Positions 51,260 to 59,830 of a stretch of 64,000 nucleotides of DNA are shown piece by piece; within the stretch, counting starts at the first letter, position 1, and each line of letters begins with the position of its first letter. Source of the stretch: JAIVJG01 sp964236735 (lineage in GTDB: Bacteria > Acidobacteriota > Blastocatellia > Pyrinomonadales > Pyrinomonadaceae); contig CAXSFM010000005.1 in the NCBI GenBank assembly GCA_964236735.1, positions 198,091 through 262,090 on the forward strand. The letters are read 5' to 3'. The notes beneath the pieces were generated by a model that saw only the letters and a list, made by a program, of their open reading frames with translations, was not told where the DNA came from and ran no database searches. Position numbers and translations under genes: made by a program.

Positions 51260-52669
51260 TTGGCTACAGAACAATTTGACGTGACGATTATCGGGGCGGG
51301 GCCGGGCGGTTACGTGGCGGCGATTCGCGGAGCGCAACTCGGTTTGAAGGTCGCGCTCGTGGAAAAAGACAAGCGGCTCGGCGGCACATGCGGCCTGCGC
51401 GGTTGCATCCCGACGAAGGCGCTTTTGATGTCGGCGCACGTCTATGAACAGACGCAACATGCAGCGGACTACGGCATCACGATTGAGCCTTCGGCCATCC
51501 AACTCGCCTTCGCCGACGTGCAGAAACGCAAAGACAAAATCGTGATGAAGAACGCGAAGGGCGTCGAGTTTTTGATGAAGAAAAACAACGTCACCGTCTT
51601 CAAGGGCACAGGCAAACTCGCGCTGCCCGGTCGCGTCGAAGTGACGGGCGAAGATGGAACTAAGCAGACCATCGAGACGAAGAACATTATCATCGCGACA
51701 GGCTCGGTCGTGCGTCCCATTCCCGGCTTCGAGACGGACGGCGAGCGCGTCGTCAACAGCGATCACATCCTTGAACTGAAAGACGTGCCGAAGTCTCTCA
51801 TCGTGATGGGTTCGGGCGCGGTCGGCGTCGAGTTCGCTTCGATCTACGCGCGCTTCGGCGCGGAGACGACCATCGTCGAATTGATGCCGCGCATGATGCC
51901 GCTTGAAGATGAAGAGGTCTCGAAGGAAATCGAGAAGGCTTTCCGCAAACGCAAAATCAAGGCACTCGTGGGAACGAAACTGGAAAAATTTGAAAAGACT
52001 GACACGGGCGTGCGCGTCTCCGGCAAAGACGACAAAGGTGGCGACGTGTCGCTCGAAGCAGAGATGCTGCTCGTCGCCGTCGGGCGAATGCCGAACCTGC
52101 AAGGGTTGGGAATTGAAGGCACGAAGATCAAAGTCGAGCGCGGCAACGTGCAGGTTGACGGCTACTGTCGCACGGGCGAGCCGAACGTCTTCGCCATCGG
52201 CGACGTGATTCCAACGCCCTGGCTCGCGCACCTCGCGTCGAAGGAAGGCATCCTCGTCGTCGAGCAGATCGCGGGGCACAAGGTCGAGCCGCTCAGCATG
52301 CGGCAGGTTCCGTCTTGCACTTATTGCGACCCGGAAGTCGCGAGCGTCGGATTGACGGAAGCGAAAGCGCGCGCGGAGGGCTACGACGTGAAGGCCGCCA
52401 AGTTTCCGTTCTCGGCATCGGGCAAGGCGCGCATCCTAGGCGAGGAAGAGGGCTTCGTCAAAGTCGTCTCTGATAAAAAGTACGACGAGATTCTCGGCGT
52501 CCACATCATCGGCCCGCACGCCACCGAAATCATCCACGAAGCCATCGTCGCGATGCATCTTGAATCCACGGCGGACGAACTCGGTCGCACCATCCACGCG
52601 CACCCGACCGTCTCTGAATCCATCATGGAAGCCGCCGAGGGCATCCACGACATGACGATACATATTTAG
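51260..52669 (+). CDS. lpdA: dihydrolipoyl dehydrogenase (E3)
   Basis: The 469-residue FAD enzyme reoxidises the dihydrolipoyl arm of 2-oxoacid dehydrogenase complexes and reduces NAD+. It shows the FAD-binding GAGPGG at residues 12-17, the redox-active Cys44 and Cys49 in GGTCGLRGCIPTKALL (relatives usually have CLNVGC), an NAD-binding GSGAVGVEFA near 180, and the catalytic His-Glu pair in HAHPTVSESIMEA near the C-terminus. The start is TTG at 51260, with GAGGAG before it and a typical N-terminus (MATEQFDVTIIGAGPGG). The E1 and E2 genes follow on the same strand, so this is the E3 of one complex. Confidence 0.95.
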   Translation: MATEQFDVTIIGAGPGGYVAAIRGAQLGLKVALVEKDKRLGGTCGLRGCIPTKALLMSAHVYEQTQHAADYGITIEPSAIQLAFADVQKRKDKIVMKNAKGVEFLMKKNNVTVFKGTGKLALPGRVEVTGEDGTKQTIETKNIIIATGSVVRPIPGFETDGERVVNSDHILELKDVPKSLIVMGSGAVGVEFASIYARFGAETTIVELMPRMMPLEDEEVSKEIEKAFRKRKIKALVGTKLEKFEKTDTGVRVSGKDDKGGDVSLEAEMLLVAVGRMPNLQGLGIEGTKIKVERGNVQVDGYCRTGEPNVFAIGDVIPTPWLAHLASKEGILVVEQIAGHKVEPLSMRQVPSCTYCDPEVASVGLTEAKARAEGYDVKAAKFPFSASGKARILGEEEGFVKVVSDKKYDEILGVHIIGPHATEIIHEAIVAMHLESTADELGRTIHAHPTVSESIMEAAEGIHDMTIHI

Positions 52670-52702
52670 GAAGTAGTAAGTAGCCGGTAGTCAGTAGCCA
52701 GC
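52670..52702. repeat. half-repeat of the AAGTAGCCGGTAGTCAGTAG type
   Basis: The sequence AAGTAGTAAGTAGCCGGTAG, then TCAGTAGCC, begins directly after the lpdA stop codon. Its wording resembles one arm of the other short-word hairpins, but no partner arm follows. Confidence 0.45.
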
Positions 52703-52745
52703 ATAAAAGTTGTATGAGACATGCTCCTCTGACGGCTCCGATTTT

Positions 52746-53993
52746 ATGAGTGCAACCAAAGACAACTCGCGCGCCGCAGCGTCGAAAGATAAAGCGTCGC
52801 GCGGCAAGACGAAAGAGACGACGGCGGCGGACAACGGCGTGAAGAGCAACGCGCAGGACGATGCGCGCGGAGATAGCGTGATGAACAAGGCGCATCCGTT
52901 CCTTTTTCTGCCGCCCGCACGGACGGAAGGCTGGCCGCTCGCTGATCCGACGGACGAGCGCGGCGAACTCGTCTGCACAAGCGAGACGACTCTGAGCGAC
53001 GAGCAGTTGCTGGAGATGTACCGGCACTTGATGCTCACGCGGCTCGTCGAGGAAAAGCTTGTCAATCTTTATCGCCAGACGAAAGTTGTCGGCGGCGTCT
53101 TTCGCTCGCTTGGGCAAGAGGCGACGGCGGTCGGCACGGCCTACGCGCTCGCGCCGCAGGATTTTATCTCGCCGCTCATCCGCGACCTCGGCGCGGTGTT
53201 GGTCAAGGGCATCCGCCCGCGCGAGATTTTCGCGCAGTACATGGCGAAGGCATGGGGGCCTTCAGAGGGGCGCGATCTCAACATCCATTTCGGCAATCTT
53301 GAGAAGGGTTTCATCGGGCCGATCTCGCATCTCGGCGACATGATTCCGGTGATGACCGGCATTGTGCTCGCCGCGCGGATGCAGAAAAAGGACGCCGTGG
53401 CGGTCGCCTACATCGGCGACGGCGGGATGAGCACCGGCGCGTTCCACGAAGGCTTGAACTTCGCCGCTGTGCAACGTCTTCCGCTCATCATCGTCGCCGA
53501 GCACAACTGGTACGCTTACTCGACCCCGACCTCGAAACAGACGGCGGTCAAGCATCTCGCGGAGAAAGCCGCCGGCTACGGCATTCCCGGCCACATCGTT
53601 GACGGCAACGACATCGTCGCCTGCTACGAAGTGATGCGGCACGCCGCAGACTTCGCGCGAGACGGCGGCGGCGCAGTTTTAATCGAAGCGAAAACCTATC
53701 GCCGCAAAGGGCACGCCGAGCACGACGACCAACGCTACATTCCTGCGAGCGAACTTGAAGAATGGGAGCAGCGCGATCCCGTCACGCGCTACGAGCGACA
53801 CTTAATCGCGAAGGGCATCGCCACGCGCGAGAGCCTCGACGAAATCATCAACGATGTGCGGCGCGAGATTGAAGAGGACTCTGCGTGGGCTGAATCGTCG
53901 CCGATGCCCGAAGCTGAGAAGGCGGCTTACAACGTCTTCGATAACAGCGTCGTGCCGCCCGCGTTTCGTCCGAAGGTGTTCGGCAGGGATTAG
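52746..53993 (+). CDS. pdhA: 2-oxoacid (probably pyruvate) dehydrogenase E1 alpha subunit
   Basis: The 415-residue chain binds thiamine diphosphate. The motif GDGGMSTGAFHEGLNFAAVQ near residue 225, ending in the Asn of AEHNWYAYSTP, is the family signature, and RRKGHAEHDD near 320 belongs to the phosphorylation-loop region of E1 alpha proteins. It forms a heterotetramer with PdhB. About 45 N-terminal residues are charged and low-complexity. The frame is open from a TTG at 52710; the ATG at 52746 is preferred, though its ribosome site is weak. The motifs do not decide between pyruvate and branched-chain 2-oxoacids. Confidence 0.92.
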   Translation: MSATKDNSRAAASKDKASRGKTKETTAADNGVKSNAQDDARGDSVMNKAHPFLFLPPARTEGWPLADPTDERGELVCTSETTLSDEQLLEMYRHLMLTRLVEEKLVNLYRQTKVVGGVFRSLGQEATAVGTAYALAPQDFISPLIRDLGAVLVKGIRPREIFAQYMAKAWGPSEGRDLNIHFGNLEKGFIGPISHLGDMIPVMTGIVLAARMQKKDAVAVAYIGDGGMSTGAFHEGLNFAAVQRLPLIIVAEHNWYAYSTPTSKQTAVKHLAEKAAGYGIPGHIVDGNDIVACYEVMRHAADFARDGGGAVLIEAKTYRRKGHAEHDDQRYIPASELEEWEQRDPVTRYERHLIAKGIATRESLDEIINDVRREIEEDSAWAESSPMPEAEKAAYNVFDNSVVPPAFRPKVFGRD

Positions 53994-54007
53994 CCGATCA
54001 AATCGTT

Positions 54008-54325
54008 ATGAGTTTGAATCTTGAAAGCGCAGAGACCGAGAACAGCGCACCTGTCGAGCGTGTGTTGACGGTCTTCAGTAATCCGTCCGAAGAGTTTGTG
54101 ACGGAGTACCCGCTGCTCGCGTTCAATCTCGCAGAGTTTAGAAAGTGGTTCAATGAAGATGGCGACTCGTTGATGTACTAGTGCTACTCGGTCGCGCCGA
54201 AGGATGTGCAGTTCCTCGCGGATTATCTGGCGAAGCCTGTCGCTTTCGACTTCAACAAGTATTGCTATTTTGTCGAAGCCTACGTCAGCGATGAGGAGTG
54301 GAAGAAACATCACGGCAAATCGTGA
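54008..54325 (+). pseudogene. small gene with an in-frame amber stop, between pdhA and pdhB
   Basis: Reading from the ATG at 54008 gives 57 residues (ending KWFNEDGDSLMY), a TAG at 54179-54181, then 47 more residues in the same frame (CYSVAPKDVQFLADYLAKP ... EWKKHHGKS) and a TGA at 54323-54325. Both halves have coding-like composition and read as one compact acidic protein of about 105 residues. A single G-to-T change of GAG (Glu) to TAG would explain the stop. The end lies 17 bases before pdhB. I do not recognise a family with confidence. It may be a recently broken gene, a sequencing error, or a gene read through at an amber codon. Confidence 0.6.
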
Positions 54326-54342
54326 CGGGCGCGAAAAATTCT

Positions 54343-55371
54343 ATGTCAACCGCAGTTAAAAAAGAGCACAAGTCGAACCGCCCGGAGCGCGGCGGCGTGG
54401 CGACGTTCGTCGAGGCGATTCGTCAGGGGTTATGGGAAGAGATGGAGCGCGACCCGTCGGTCTTCCTCATCGGCGAGGATGTGGGCGCTTACGGCGGCGC
54501 GTTCAAAGTCACGGACGGCTTGCTCGACGAGTTCGGCGAAGGGCGCGTGATTGACACGCCGATCTCGGAGGCGGCGATTGTCGGCGCGGCGTGCGGCGCG
54601 GCGTTGATGGGAATGCGTCCCGTCGCCGAGTTCCAGTTCATAGACTTCATCTCGCCCGGCTTCGACATGCTGACGAACTACGCCGCCAAGTGTCGCTATC
54701 GTTGGGGCGCGGGACTGCCGACGGTCTTTCGCGGGCCGTGCGGCGCGGGCGTCCATTCGGGGCCGTTTCATTCTCTGAACGCCGAAGCGTTTTTCCTGAA
54801 CACGGCGGGACTCAAGATGGTCGAGCCTTCGACAGCTTACGATGCGAAGGGTTTAATCAAGGCCGCGATTCGCGATCCAGACCCCGTGCTCTACTTCGAG
54901 CACAAAAAACTTTATCGCCTGCCGCGCCTGCGCGAAGAGTTGCCGGAGGATGATTACATCGTCGAGATCGGCAAGGCGAAGACCGTGCGCGAGGGGCGCG
55001 ACCTCTCGATCATCACATTCGGCGCGCAGGTTTTGAACGCGCTCGACGCAGCCGCCGAGTTGGAGAAAGAAGGTTTGGATGTCGAAGTGATAGACCTTCG
55101 CACGCTCGCGCCGATGGACAAGGAAGCGATTTTCGCGTCGGTGAAAAAGACGAGCAAGCTGCTTATTCTGCACGAAGCGTCGCGCACGGGCGGCATCGGC
55201 GGAGAGATCGCCGCGGGCGTCGCGGAAGAATGTTTCGAGTGGCTCGACGCGCCCGTCGTGCGCCTCGCGGCCACCGACACGCCCGTGCCCTATTCGCCGC
55301 CGCTCGAAGAATATCACCTGCCGCAAGTCAAAGACATTGTGGACGCGGCGCGCAAGTTGGCAGCATATTAA
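54343..55371 (+). CDS. pdhB: 2-oxoacid (probably pyruvate) dehydrogenase E1 beta subunit
   Basis: This 342-residue transketolase-like subunit completes the E1 with PdhA. Conserved segments include FLIGEDVGAYGGAFKVTDGL near residue 42, DTPISEAAIVGAACGAALMG near 72, and RGPCGAGVHSGPFHSLNAEAFF near 135, followed by the C-terminal domain with DLRTLAPMDKEAI. It decarboxylates the 2-oxoacid and passes the acyl group to the lipoyl arm of E2. The frame is open from 54298 but the ATG at 54343 (MSTAVKKEHKS) fits better. An amber-interrupted small gene precedes it and a hairpin repeat starts three bases after its stop. Confidence 0.94.
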   Translation: MSTAVKKEHKSNRPERGGVATFVEAIRQGLWEEMERDPSVFLIGEDVGAYGGAFKVTDGLLDEFGEGRVIDTPISEAAIVGAACGAALMGMRPVAEFQFIDFISPGFDMLTNYAAKCRYRWGAGLPTVFRGPCGAGVHSGPFHSLNAEAFFLNTAGLKMVEPSTAYDAKGLIKAAIRDPDPVLYFEHKKLYRLPRLREELPEDDYIVEIGKAKTVREGRDLSIITFGAQVLNALDAAAELEKEGLDVEVIDLRTLAPMDKEAIFASVKKTSKLLILHEASRTGGIGGEIAAGVAEECFEWLDAPVVRLAATDTPVPYSPPLEEYHLPQVKDIVDAARKLAAY

Positions 55372-55373
55372 AT

Positions 55374-55452
55374 GCAGTGGGCAGTGGGCGGTGGTCAGTA
55401 ATCAGTAAAAGCTGGTTTCTTCTGACCACTGCCCACTGACCACTGCTCACTG
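55374..55452. repeat. GCAGTGGGCAGTGGGCGG-type hairpin between pdhB and pdhC
   Basis: GCAGTGGGCAGTGGGCGGTG and GTCAGTAATCAG form the left arm; CTGACCACTGCCCACTGACC, then ACTGCTCACTGG, the right arm. It fills the gap between the pdhB stop and the GGAG of the pdhC ribosome site. The same family lies inside hyuB at 4409-4534. Confidence 0.82.
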
Positions 55453-55460
55453 GAGAAATT

Positions 55461-56978
55461 ATGAGCACAGAAGTTGTCATGCCGCAGATGGGCGAGTCCA
55501 TCGCGGAGGGAACGATTACGAGATGGTTGAAGCAGGTCGGCGAGCACGTCGAGCGCGACGAGCCGCTCTTTGAGATTTCGACCGACAAGGTGGACGCGGA
55601 GATTCCTTCGCCCGTCGCCGGGACGCTGACCGAAGTGCTCTTCAAAGAGGGCGACACGGTTGAGGTCAACAAAGTCGTCGCTTACATCGGCGACGGCAAC
55701 GGCGCGTCCGCAAGCGCGTCTGGCGGCAGTGTGACGGCGACAACACAAACACAGCCCGCCCCGTCCGAAGCTGCGCCCGCGCCGGCGAGTCAGGCCGCCG
55801 TCTCCGCGCCTGCGCCGCCACCGCCCGCCGCAACTTCGCAGCAGAGCGCACCGCTCGCGCAGGCAAGCGCGACCTCAACACAGTCGCCCGCATCCATCGC
55901 TTCGACGCAGCCAACCCCTGCTGTCTCGGAAGTTGCCGGACGCAGTTACGACTCACAGCGTCCCGGCGCAGAGCAGGAAGGGCAAGCGTCGCCACCTGCG
56001 ACCGCCGCGCGTGGCGAGCAGACGGTTGAAGAATTGCGCCGCACACGTTCGAGTCCGCTCGTTCGCAACATCGCCGCCGAGCACAACATAGACATCACGC
56101 GGCTCGAAGGCACGGGCGCGTCCGGGCGCGTCACGAAGAACGACATCCTCAGCTTCATCGAGCAGGGCGGCACGACTACGGCTGGCGCGACGACGACACA
56201 GCCGGCCACATCATCCGCGCCGCCAGCGACTGCTGCTGCTGCTGCTCCCGCCGCGCACACATTGAAGCCGAGCGAGGGCGACCGCGTCGAGCCGATGAGC
56301 AACATGCGTAAGAAGATCGCCGAGCACATGACGCTCTCGCAGCGCACGTCGGCGCACGTCGCGACCGTCTATGAAATTGATATGACGCGCATCGCGAAGC
56401 TCAGAGAGCAGCACCGCAAAACGTTCCTTGAGCGCTACGGCACGAAGCTGACCTTCATGCCGTTCATCTTTCAAGCTGTGACCAGCGCGATTAGAAAATT
56501 CCCCATCTTCAACTCGCAGGTCGGCGGCGACCAGATTATCTACAAGCGCGACATCAATCTCGGCATGGCCGTCGCGCTCGACTGGGGCTTGATCGTGCCC
56601 GTCATCAAACGCGCCGACGAGCTTTCGATTCCCGGCCTCTCGCTCGCCGCCAACGACCTCGCCGACCGCGCGCGCGCCAAACAGCTAAAGCCCGACGAAG
56701 TCGGCGGCGGCACGTTCACGATTACGAATCCCGGCGTCTTCGGCGGACTCTTCGGCACGCCCATCATCAACCAGCCGCAGGTCGCCATCCTCGGCGTCGG
56801 CACGATTGAGAAACGCCCCAAGGTCATCACCACGCCCGACGGCGACGACCTCATCGCGATTCGTTACATGGCCTACTTCGCGCTCTCCTTCGACCATCGC
56901 ATCATTGACGGCGCGGACGCCGAACGCTTCCTCGGCTACGTCAAACAGCTGCTCGAAGCCGGTCAGTGGCAAATATAA
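55461..56978 (+). CDS. pdhC: 2-oxoacid dehydrogenase complex E2, dihydrolipoamide acyltransferase
   Basis: The 505-residue protein has one lipoyl domain at the N-terminus (Lys43 in FEISTDKVDAEIPSP is lipoylated in relatives), an Ala/Pro/Ser/Thr-rich hinge of about 115 residues, an E1/E3-binding domain (SSPLVRNIAAEHNIDITRLEG, about 195-232), a second hinge and a catalytic acyltransferase domain. The active His-x3-Asp-Gly is in SFDHRIIDGADA near residue 479. GGAG lies five bases before the ATG, directly behind a hairpin repeat. The 3' end overlaps the mobile element's recombinase gene on the other strand by 38 bases. Only one lipoyl domain is visible, so the complex is of a simple type. Confidence 0.95.
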   Translation: MSTEVVMPQMGESIAEGTITRWLKQVGEHVERDEPLFEISTDKVDAEIPSPVAGTLTEVLFKEGDTVEVNKVVAYIGDGNGASASASGGSVTATTQTQPAPSEAAPAPASQAAVSAPAPPPPAATSQQSAPLAQASATSTQSPASIASTQPTPAVSEVAGRSYDSQRPGAEQEGQASPPATAARGEQTVEELRRTRSSPLVRNIAAEHNIDITRLEGTGASGRVTKNDILSFIEQGGTTTAGATTTQPATSSAPPATAAAAAPAAHTLKPSEGDRVEPMSNMRKKIAEHMTLSQRTSAHVATVYEIDMTRIAKLREQHRKTFLERYGTKLTFMPFIFQAVTSAIRKFPIFNSQVGGDQIIYKRDINLGMAVALDWGLIVPVIKRADELSIPGLSLAANDLADRARAKQLKPDEVGGGTFTITNPGVFGGLFGTPIINQPQVAILGVGTIEKRPKVITTPDGDDLIAIRYMAYFALSFDHRIIDGADAERFLGYVKQLLEAGQWQI

Positions 56979-58563
56979 CGGGCGGCGACAAAAGATAGGT
57001 CGCGCGCACGATCTTGCGCCCGTCCCCGGCGCGCGGCGTGACGGTCACACGCGGGACGGCGCGCCGGACGATGGCGGCTCGCTCGTCGGGCGACAACTCC
57101 GTGAGACGCCGCGCGATCTCGTCGAGGAACGATTCGGCGTCCTTCAACTGCTCGTGAGATGACTCCGATTTTTCGCGCTCCTGCTCGACGCGCACCCGTT
57201 CAGCGTTGAGCGATGCCAACTCCGCACGCACCTGTGCGAGTTGAGCATCCAGTTCCGTCTCCGTGATTCTCTCCTGTCGCGCCCAACAGATCACGCGCTC
57301 GCGCTCGCGCAGTTTCGCCGCGATGAGCTTGTCGAAGTCGCGTGCGTCGCTACCGCCGCCGCGCTTGCCATCATTACGCGCGAGCGCGGCGCGCACTTTC
57401 GAGAGCGTCTTGCCCGGCGCGTGCGCGAAACTCTCAATCCCCGACCACACCAGCCGCTCCACCTCGTCGGCGCGCACGTCCTTGAGCGCGCAGTTCTCGA
57501 CGTGCGCGTCCGCGCGCGACGTGCAGCGATAGTATTGATGGCCGCTGGTTTTGATAAAGACGCCCGTCATCGAGCGGTCGCATAAACCGCACCGGACGAT
57601 GCCGCGAAGCAAATAGAAGCGGCGCGCGTTGCGCGAGGCGGACGTGATATTGGCGACGCACAACTGCGCGCACCTCTCCCACAATTCAGGCGACACAATC
57701 GCCGGCACTTTGTAATCTTCGTAGGCCACCACGTTCTCCGGCGGAGAGTTGTGTTTGCTCGTCCCGCCGCGCGCATTCTTGGCCTCGAAGCGTCTGCGCC
57801 AGACGCCCTCGCCCTTGTAGAAGGGATTGCGGAGCATGTAGCTGATGGTCGTCTGCCGCCAGTGATGTCCGGTCGGATGCGGCGCGCCGTCGGCGTTGAG
57901 AATTGCGGCGACGCGAGTTTGAGAGTGACCTTCGGCATAAAGCTGGAAAATCCTCAGCACGACGGGCGCGGCCATCTCATCAACCACGAGACGCTTGACG
58001 CTTCGGCTGTGCGCGCCGCCGGTGCGCTCAACTGACAGCTTGAGGCCGTAGGGGACGCTTCCGCCAGACCAGCGGCCTTCTTTCGCCGCCCGCAGTTTCC
58101 CCGCATTCATCCACGAGAGGAATTCCACGCGGTCGAACTCGGCGACGCCCGCGTACATCGCGCGCATCAGGGCGCGCGCGCCGGGCGCAATCTGGCCGGG
58201 CACAGGCTCTCTGATGGCGAGGATGTCGAGCCGCAGTTCGTGTTCGATCTGCCTGACGGCCAGATGAATGACGTAGGCGTCTCTGCCAATGCGTTTATGG
58301 TTAAGGCAGATGATGCCCGCATAAGCCCCCGTCCGCAGCAGTTCGAGAGCGCGCGCGCCGCCCGGCCTCTCATGGAAGGGAACCGTGCCTGAGACGCCGT
58401 CATCCATCACCCAGTCAGGCGCGAGCGTGATGCGATTAGAGGCGGCGTGCTGCTCCACCGAGGCGATCTGCGTCTTGATCGTCTCCGCGTCCTTTTGCTC
58501 GTCCGAACTGGTGCGCGCGTATGGCAGATAGGGTTTCATCGTCGTCATGGTGGCGGATAACAT
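56941..58563 (-). CDS. large serine recombinase (site-specific integrase)
   Basis: The 540-residue protein has a resolvase catalytic domain with the nucleophile Ser19 (YARTSSDEQ), a recombinase domain (about residues 165-280, SWMNAGKLRAAKEGRWSGGSVPYG), a zinc ribbon with CGLCDRSM and later Cys residues (about 310-370) and a C-terminal coiled coil. Large serine recombinases insert phages and integrative elements at att sites. The upstream gene's TGA overlaps the ATG at 58563 (TGATG), so coupled translation is likely; ATG codons at 58548 and 58539 are alternatives. Its last 13 codons lie antisense within pdhC, so the C-terminus (ATDRLRAAV) is coded by the chromosomal target. It is probably active, as no disruption is seen. 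Confidence 0.92.
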   Translation of the reverse strand: MLSATMTTMKPYLPYARTSSDEQKDAETIKTQIASVEQHAASNRITLAPDWVMDDGVSGTVPFHERPGGARALELLRTGAYAGIICLNHKRIGRDAYVIHLAVRQIEHELRLDILAIREPVPGQIAPGARALMRAMYAGVAEFDRVEFLSWMNAGKLRAAKEGRWSGGSVPYGLKLSVERTGGAHSRSVKRLVVDEMAAPVVLRIFQLYAEGHSQTRVAAILNADGAPHPTGHHWRQTTISYMLRNPFYKGEGVWRRRFEAKNARGGTSKHNSPPENVVAYEDYKVPAIVSPELWERCAQLCVANITSASRNARRFYLLRGIVRCGLCDRSMTGVFIKTSGHQYYRCTSRADAHVENCALKDVRADEVERLVWSGIESFAHAPGKTLSKVRAALARNDGKRGGGSDARDFDKLIAAKLRERERVICWARQERITETELDAQLAQVRAELASLNAERVRVEQEREKSESSHEQLKDAESFLDEIARRLTELSPDERAAIVRRAVPRVTVTPRAGDGRKIVRATYLLSPPVIFATDRLRAAV

Positions 58564-58787
58564 CACATTTCCAACTGCGAATCAAGACTTAGCTCGGAGA
58601 CGACGCGCTCGATCTCATCTGAGGGCAGGCCGAGAATCATCATCAGCACGCGCGCCTCCGCCTCCCCGTCGCCCGGCTCATAATCGGGCGCGAGTTCGAG
58701 GCCGTCCCGTTTGTCGGCGGCTGTCGTTGCGATTTCGATATATGGCTTAACTGCTGACACTTGGCTCCCCAGTCGTTCCAGCTTCAC
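58563..58787 (-). CDS. small acidic protein in the element operon
   Basis: This 74-residue protein overlaps both neighbours: its GTG start (58787) shares bases with the TGA of the preceding gene (GTGA), and its TGA shares one base with the recombinase ATG. That arrangement supports translation. The sequence is helical and acidic (DYEPGDGEAEARVLMMILGL, EIERVVSELSLD). A recombination directionality factor, which often lies next to a large serine recombinase, is one possible role, but no motif proves it. Confidence 0.6.
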   Translation of the reverse strand: MKLERLGSQVSAVKPYIEIATTAADKRDGLELAPDYEPGDGEAEARVLMMILGLPSDEIERVVSELSLDSQLEM

Positions 58788-59830
58788 CTGCTGCTGCTCG
58801 CATCATCACGAAAGGACTCCAAAGGCTCGACGAGAAACTCGTCAGATGAGGCTGATTTTGGAGGCAGTGTCTGTGGCGGCGGTCGCAGGCTCACCGTGCG
58901 CCGTTCAACGGGCGGCGCGCTCAGGTGACCGAAAGTGCGGTTCCAAACGACTAAGTCGTCCGCATTTGCCTCCGCTTCTGCCTCTTCGTCGCCCGTCATG
59001 CTCTGGACAACTTGTCCAGTACCCTTGTCAACTCGTGTCTCTTCAACCATTTGCGAAGGTGCATCAAAAAAGGCATCCATTGCGGCGCGCATTTCGAGCC
59101 ACTTTTGCCGTAGCTGTCGCGGGTCGGCTTCATCCAGCAGCGCGGCGCGCGTCCGTGTCGGCAGTTTCCCGGCGATCTGCTGCGCGCGTTTGAGCTTTGC
59201 CGCCGCCACTTTCAGGCAGGTCTCGATCTCAGCAGTGGCGAGGCGCGGATTTCTTCCCGCGCGCGTGAGAGAGTGTCCGCGTGGTATCTCATCGAACACG
59301 ACGCGGGCGGCACATGCGATGGCGTTTCGTTGCTTGCGCCGGTCGCTCTGATGCCACTGGCTCGAAGCACGGGCGCGCGTGATAATCTTCTCGACCGCGC
59401 CGGCGATATGGAAGCGATAGCGCGTCGGATTGTTTTTGTAGATCACGCTGCCATCCCCATCCAAAGTCTTAACGAGATCGCCTTCGATAATTTCAACCAA
59501 ATCAAATTTCGTGCGCTTCACTTCCTCGAAGTATTCAGCGCGTTGTCGTTGCACGGTCTTGACGGAGCAGTTCTGGAGCGCGGCGAGTTCTTTATCGCAA
59601 AGCTCGACCTCGGCTCTGTCGCGCGTGTGTGCGACAGAAGCCAAAGCGAGGACGAAGGCACGCGGACGATTGCTGAACTTGGCGAGGTTGGCGAGACAGT
59701 GAATGGCTTCAACGCCGTCGGCGAGGTCGGCGAGGATCGCGGGGTCGGGTTGCGGCTCGCACGCCTCCGCTTCCTTCATGCGCCGAAGCTGCGCCGGTGC
59801 GATGTCATAGACAGTGGCGGGCGTGCTCAT
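58784..59830 (-). CDS. helix-turn-helix replication-like protein of the element
   Basis: The 348-residue protein contains a winged-helix-like segment with a helix-turn-helix at about residues 78-105 (CDKELAALQNCSVKTVQRQ), as found in plasmid and phage replication initiators. The middle and C-terminal parts are charged and helical with an Arg/Lys-rich region (SSQWHQSDRRKQRNAIACAA). There is no catalytic motif. It overlaps the upstream primase-like gene by four bases (ATGA) and the downstream small gene by four bases. Its place between a Toprim protein and a recombinase suggests a role in replication or its control. The exact family is not recognised. Confidence 0.65.
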   Translation of the reverse strand: MSTPATVYDIAPAQLRRMKEAEACEPQPDPAILADLADGVEAIHCLANLAKFSNRPRAFVLALASVAHTRDRAEVELCDKELAALQNCSVKTVQRQRAEYFEEVKRTKFDLVEIIEGDLVKTLDGDGSVIYKNNPTRYRFHIAGAVEKIITRARASSQWHQSDRRKQRNAIACAARVVFDEIPRGHSLTRAGRNPRLATAEIETCLKVAAAKLKRAQQIAGKLPTRTRAALLDEADPRQLRQKWLEMRAAMDAFFDAPSQMVEETRVDKGTGQVVQSMTGDEEAEAEANADDLVVWNRTFGHLSAPPVERRTVSLRPPPQTLPPKSASSDEFLVEPLESFRDDASSSR

